From assembly GCA_963920765.1 (NCBI GenBank), contig OY987244.1:3474501-3538500 (forward strand): a stretch of 64,000 nucleotides of DNA, given 5' to 3'. Numbering within the stretch: the first letter of the stretch is position 1; each line of letters begins with the position of its first letter. The notes under the pieces are model-generated. The model had not been told where the DNA came from. It saw only the letters and a program-made list of their open reading frames with translations, and made no database searches. The DNA comes from Ulota crispa. Its lineage: Eukaryota > Streptophyta > Bryopsida > Orthotrichales > Orthotrichaceae. Below are positions 59,039-64,000 of the stretch, piece after piece. The position numbers were made by a program, and so were the translations under genes.

Positions 59039-60650
59039 ATGACAAAGGTTAGAGGTAAAGGGTCTATTGCAATATTGCGAGCATAGTTGCGGACGACTGG
59101 TTTTCTGTTGCATCTACGTGGTGAAACTAGACGTGGCACTACTAATCGGGAGAAGGAGCCAATGATAGTGGCAGTGGAAAATCAAGCCCTTGTAGACGCA
59201 GAGAAGGACAATGGCGAGGGCAGCGAGGGGGGCAACAACAGCGAGGGGGGCAACAATAGCGAGGGGGGCAACAACAGCGAGGGGGCCGAGGGCAGCGAGG
59301 AGGGCGACAGCAGCGATGGAGGCAAGGGAAGCAAGGAGGATGGAGGCAACAATTGCCGCAAGGAGGGCAAAGGGAGCAAGGAGGAGGACGAGTTGGAGTT
59401 GGACATTGACGAAGAGTTGGAGAAGCTCACCCAACCACCACTAGTACTCACCAAAGAAGATTTTGTCAAGAAATATGGATTCAAGGATGAAGGATACTTG
59501 CCCAATTGCTTAACCAAATGGGGAGGCAAACCATTTGATGACAACCAATGTGTCTCTCTATTTGGACAACCGGTGGGGAGGGATGGACGCTACGGTTACA
59601 ATTGGAAGGAAGTGAAGTTGCAGAGGATTTAGAAGAGGATCAAAGAGCTCTTTTGAGCTCTGAATCAACGAGAAGATCCTTGTGCATTGCTTCCTCACAA
59701 GATGGTGAGGGGGATTGTTTTGGAAAATGAAAACATTCCGGTGAATTAGGCTGTGTACAAGGAATCAACAAACAAGACTCAGCATTCCAATCACAAGAGG
59801 AATGTCATCCAATTATAGAAAATTAAAAAGATGAAGGATAGGGCGAAGGAGATTGGTCATCAAGCTTGGCGAAAACTTCATGTGGATAGAAGAGAGCTGC
59901 AGCCAGAGGTTTGCGAAGGGAGAGGGAGCTTGATGGGTGGAAGAATTTTGGAGGAGGAAGAATGCAACTCTAGGTTTGAGTATTTGGGCTAGTTGTTGGC
60001 AAGGGAGAATTTAGAGCTTGAGGTTAAGTTGGATGCTGAGCAGGGGGTTAATGCAGCAAAGGAAAAGCAAGCGCAGGGATTGAATCATCACAAAGGTGTA
60101 TTGAAGATTAGGAAAATAAAAAAAAGGTGTATGAGAGGCAATTACTTGCAGCAACCTCAAATGGGATGGTAGACTTGAAGTTAAGGAAGAAGGTGGAGGC
60201 ATACAACAATTTAGTACGTGGCATTCAGAAAAAAGTGAAGAAGTTGGAGAGGTCTATCTCTACCTTAGAGGAGACTCTTAAGCTCAAGCGCAATGGAGTT
60301 GTGAAGATGCGGATGTAGATTCGTGCTTTGAAGGAGGAGTAGGCTTACTTGGGACGTGCATCATGCGGGTTTCATTTGCAACCATTACCTCTGGTATATG
60401 TCACAAGGGAAACAGGCAGTGGAGGAGGATCTTTTTGCGCCCTCTATGGATTTCCCTTCCTTCATTCTGAGATGATTGTCTCTGCATATAAACATTTGTA
60501 TCACCCATGGTGTGGGTTGGTAAACTTCACTAAGGGCACAAATTATGCTGCTTTGGATTGCAAGCAAGTCCAGCCCATTGAAGGGATTATGAGTTTTGCT
60601 TGGAAGGGTGTTTGTGAGTGTGGACATCCTAGAGGTGGAAGTGAAGAGTA
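59039..60650 (+). pseudogene. RING/PHD-like protein, copy 2, interrupted
   Basis: Homologous to copy 1 in order. An acidic Gly/Ser/Asn-rich repeat segment is followed by LDIDEELEKL and TKEDFVKKYGF, then SLFGQPVGRDGRYGYNWKE (to 59,632). A broken stretch keeps RGIVLENENIPVN and further coiled-coil remnants, then a coil (VEAYNNLVRGIQKKVKKLE), then the Cys-His region with SAYKHLYHPWC. Several in-frame stops and frame changes are present, and cluster cysteines are lost (CALY for CALC, SAY for CTC), so zinc binding is unlikely. It is more decayed than copy 1. Confidence 0.6.
59212..59300 (+). repeat. 18-bp coding minisatellite (EGGNNS repeat)
   Basis: Three near-identical 18-bp units (GGGGGCAACAACAGCGA type) encode SEGGNNS repeats in the acidic segment of copy 2. 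Copy 1 has no equivalent, so the expansion postdates the duplication. Confidence 0.8.
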
Positions 60651-60769
60651 GACAAAGTTGAAGGCCAAATGTAACACTGGTATCATTGGAAGATTAGCAG
60701 CTAGGAGTGATGCAACAACAAAAATTTGTACAACCATCCAGCAATGTCAAACAACCATTGGCAAAGAAG

Positions 60770-62400
60770 GTAATATATTTCTACAACTTCTTCATGATTT
60801 GTACACATTTGTACTGATTAGTACATAATCTAAAAGCATTTTTCAATTTTCTTGGATTTAGATGGTTTGTGCTACTAAAGATGGGGAAAGATAGTTTTTG
60901 TATCACTAGTTGTATTGTTTGTGTCATGGAATATTATCTTTGTAACAAAATTTAAATTTTTGTGCGTGTTGTTACAAGAAGGGTGCTTTGAGAGAATGAA
61001 ATTGTACTTAATGTTTAGTACAAGCCTTGCGATTGTATTCTCTTTATTCTAGAATTTCAAGTATGTAAAGGTTTGTACTGTATCAGAGACCTTGTTAGCC
61101 GCAATTGTTCTTGGTTTTAGGGTTTAGTGGTACTTCATGTTCATTATAGTCTTCATTGTTGTACCTATAGTATAATTTGGTTAATTTGTATAAGTTTGGG
61201 TGTTATCAATAATGACAAGATCGTTGTGTTATTTGCAGTACATTTTGTTCTTACCTAGATTGTATATTTTGTATGACGTGTATGTATAGATTGCACAAGA
61301 TTGTACCCTTTGTACTATTATTGGTGTCATGTTCTCTTGTTCATACCCAACTTAGATACAAACATGTTGTACGCAATTGAATTTCGTGTTTGGATGCAAG
61401 GCTTGGTTCCTTGGATGGAGAAAGAAGGAGAGAAAATTCTACCACAAGATTACGTGGCAATGAACAAGTGGTTCATGAAGATTAGACTACAATAGATGTG
61501 GGTTTTGTGTCTTGGATAGAAGAACATGCGCACGCGGTGTTATTAGGACCAACCCAACGTCATTTAGAAATAGCAATTGAGTACTATTTCCAAACCTTTC
61601 ATTCTATTTAATGAAATTTTTTGGTACTTCTTAGGCATAAACATAAAACTATGTTATATACTAGGTTTACAATTTGTTGTTGTGGGATCTAGGACGGAGG
61701 CACTTCCAATCATTTCAATGAGTGGCAAGTTACAATGTACAGCAGAGGCGCTTCCATTGACTGCAGGCAATGTTGGAGAGGGATAAGATCAATTGGTGGT
61801 GCAGGGTTGTTTGGACCCCTTCTATATTGGTTGTGAGGAATGTGCTACAGCAATGCAAAATGCAGGCCAAAACATTTCTGGGTATAATCCTCAAACCTTT
61901 CCTAATTTGTAGTTTTTTTTATAGTAACTTTGTATTTTCATAACTTATTGGATATGCAAATGTGAAATGTATCTTCTATAGATATTTGATGTGTCATTCT
62001 AGAGTGTACGTGTGTCTCATGGGATGTAGGGAGAGTTCAAGGAAGAAACATAGATCAAGATCTCTACATGAAGCTTAATAAATTTTTGCTATATTTGATA
62101 GGTATTACATCTTCACGAAATGTGTCAAATGTACAAATGTGAATAATTATATGAATGTGTCCAGTTTGGAATGTAAAGCTAGAATGGGTGGACTAATTTT
62201 TGATAGTGGGTTTTGTACAATTTTTTTGTATTTGTACAAATCACTTTTCATTTGTATTAAGTTGTATGAAATTCTAAAATGTGTTTTCTTTGAAATGTAG
62301 AAGTACATTGGAGAAATGTGTTTCGTGTACAATTTTGTACAATTTGTTGTGTGTGGAATGTGTAAGCCATATCAATCAACAAGCAAAAGTCAACAACAAG
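60770..62400. other. TTGTAC-rich intronic region of copy 2
   Basis: Rich in TTGTAC and TGTACAAAT words. A possible small exon lies at about 61,360-61,493 (FRVWMQGLVPWMEKEGE, then QDYVAMNKWFM), protein-like but unrecognised and with no counterpart seen in copy 1. Confidence 0.35.
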
Positions 62401-62407
62401 GACTAGG

Positions 62408-62999
62408 ATGGTGGTGACAAGATGGACGGTGATGGTAGCTGGTGCGTTACTGAGGAAAATCCTAGCAAAAAGGGAATGGCTAAAGCCACAATTGAACAAG
62501 CAGCGCAGTGCTCACAAGCATTTGGCAAGGGCGGTGTTGAAGAAACCACAATCGACACAAGCGGTGTTCATGATAAAACCATTGGCGGAGTTGGAGGGAG
62601 ACAAGGTCCTAGTACTGGTAGAGTTGCAGAAGGAGAATGCCCTAGTGCTAGTGGAATTCAAGTAAAAAAAGGTTGTTGCATCAAAAAAAGGTGGACAACA
62701 GAACCGTTGGAGGGGGAGTGGATGCAGAAAGCACCACTAGAGAAGGGGAAGATGAGGTTGCTGAACCACGTTATCCCACAAGATCCGGGTATTATATTGT
62801 CTTAGTGATTTCTCTTTTTTTGGTTTCCTCTTATGCTTACATGATACAATTATTGTCTACAAGTATATGACATATTTCTTTTTCTGTTGGTTTTAGGGGG
62901 AAGAAGCAAAAGGATAAGGACATGGGGAAGCAAAAGGATAAAGAGACGGGGACTCAAAGGAATAAGAAGCCCAAGCAAAAAAGACCCAATGTGAGCAAA
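62408..62999 (+). pseudogene. Copy 2 C-terminal exons with Lys-rich tail
   Basis: A low-complexity Gly/Glu/Thr segment (62,408-62,790) is followed after a likely GTATTA...TTTTAG intron (about 62,788-62,897) by a basic tail (KDKDMGKQKDKETG, NKKPKQKRPN). This mirrors the Lys-rich tail that closes copy 1. No single frame runs cleanly through the first part, so the exon frame is uncertain. Confidence 0.4.
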
Positions 63000-63179
63000 T
63001 TAGCACCAGTGATATGAGCTGGGAACCCAACTCCTTGCTCCTTTTAATGCATAGATTGTTGTTTCATTCATGTAGAAACAAATCTTGGCCATTAGGAGCT
63101 TACGTGCTTTTGAGGTTGTATTTCTGTCTATAGGAACAACTATGGTATGATGCACGAGACTTGTCCAATAGATTGGAAA

Positions 63180-63425
63180 AATTTCCAATCACGATGTGTG
63201 TGCTATGTATGGGATTCCATGCTATAGAGGAATTTACTTATTGTCCTTAGTCCAAGCTATCTACAAGAACATCTAAGAAGCTGGCTAAAAAGGAAATAGA
63301 TTTTCCCACTTCTTGCCAATGTGGTGACCATACTTGTCATGGGCAATGCTATTGTGGGGTGAATCACATTTTGTGCTTGTGCATGGCGTGTGACAAATGA
63401 GGTCATCTATGGAGTTCCATTCCAA
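63180..63425 (+). pseudogene. Cys-rich exon, possible pre-SET region
   Basis: The frame contains MCVLCMGFHAIEEF, then CQCGDHTCHGQCYCG and LCLCMACDK, with two in-frame stops. The density and spacing of Cys resemble pre-SET zinc clusters or a PHD-like module, and it lies just 5' of a SET exon. A GTGAGT donor follows at 63,432. The stops mean either decay or an exon boundary that was misread. Confidence 0.35.
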
Positions 63426-63599
63426 ACAAATAGGTGAGTAATTTTTTATATATTTGCATTATGTAGTATTTTTTACCTTTCCGCTTGAAAAATTTCATAC
63501 TTTTATGTGTAAACATGTATATTGCATATTGATTGTGTTCTGGTTTTACATTGGATAATGAGTAGATACTGATTTGTACACTTGGTATGTTTTGAAGGA

Positions 63600-64000
63600 T
63601 GAGATGTTATTTTGCAATATTGTATAATTGTCTGAGGAGCAAGATTTTGCATGCCTTGGCCATATCAACCAGGTTTTCCTTCAAGAATGCATTTGCTCTT
63701 GCATATGCGGCAGAAATAGAGTGATGAAAAAAGGATTACAAATTCCCATTGAGGTTTTCTGGACTGGAGAGAAGGGATGGGGATTGCAGGGGAAGAAGCA
63801 CGTCCGGAAGGGGAGTTTTGTCTTTGAGTTTGTAGGAGAAATAATTACAAATGAGGAACTAATGCAGCAAAGGGCTTCTTCAAAATTGGGAAAAGCTGAG
63901 GCATTCATGCTAGCACTTGCTGCAGATTGGAAATTTGAACTGTTGGCAACTAATGATATGGCATTGTGCATAGATAGCACTCTATGGAGGAATGTTAGTA
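63600..64000 (+). CDS. SUVR-like SET histone methyltransferase, partial
   Basis: From about 63,626 the frame reads FLQECICSCICGRNRVMKKG (end of pre-SET; the family has ECxxxCxCxxxCxNRVVQRG), then IEVFWTGEKGWGL, RKGSFVFEFVGEIITNEEL and ALCIDSTLWRNVS. These match the SET motifs of plant SUVR1/2/4 proteins (VFFT..GKGWGL, KGxFVCEYVGEIL, LDAxxxGNVxRFINH). SUVR enzymes methylate histone H3 Lys 9 on transposons. The window ends before the catalytic RFINHSC and post-SET parts, so activity cannot be judged. There is no stop within the visible exon. It may be a separate gene or fused in transcription to the upstream RING-like copy. Confidence 0.7.

Overview
The window looks like nuclear DNA of a plant, most likely a non-seed land plant (moss, liverwort, hornwort, lycophyte or fern); the species cannot be fixed from sequence alone. 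The signs are AT-rich, gene-poor DNA, spliceosomal introns (GT...AG with pyrimidine-rich ends), TAGGGTTT-type leader sequence, a plant-style TKL kinase gene, a SUVR-like SET domain, plant FCP1-like phosphatase motifs, and many short inverted-repeat transposons (MITEs). There are no operons, ribosome binding sites, rRNA or tRNA genes. No reverse transcriptase, integrase, capsid gene or DNA transposase was recognised.

Layout. 1-7,080: repeats, namely a 653-bp foldback, a minisatellite, and a back-to-back run of short elements bounded by TTAA. 7,100-21,350: a large decayed locus with exons for a ParB-like domain, a beta/gamma-type DNA methyltransferase-like C-terminus, a coiled-coil and acidic linker, and an FCP1/NIF-type HAD phosphatase. 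Its introns carry about 20 copies of a short palindrome not noticed elsewhere in the window. A 5.2-kb transposon-like insertion (11,099-16,305) splits one exon. 21,600-43,650: gene-free DNA made largely of at least four MITE families, several nested, with two informative empty sites. 43,650-46,640: the only intact-looking gene, a two-exon kinase-like gene with an unusual kinase core. 50,000-52,490 and 59,040-62,990: two diverged paralogues of an unrecognised gene family (conserved KYG motif, coiled coil, RING/PHD-like Cys-His cluster, Lys-rich tail), both interrupted. 63,180-64,000: the start of a SUVR-like SET histone methyltransferase domain, cut by the window edge. 52,490-59,030 is very AT-rich and appears empty.

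The most interesting signals are (i) an abundant family of elements with CCC(C/T)TAAAGGACC ends flanked by TTAA, a piggyBac-like signature that would be notable in a plant, supported by a nested insertion with a recognisable empty site; (ii) the ParB / methyltransferase / FCP1 locus with its private intronic palindromes; and (iii) the paired RING-like paralogues, which share an in-frame stop. The genes do not form an evident pathway, although several broken ones (methyltransferase-like, SET, RING-like) suggest DNA or chromatin functions.
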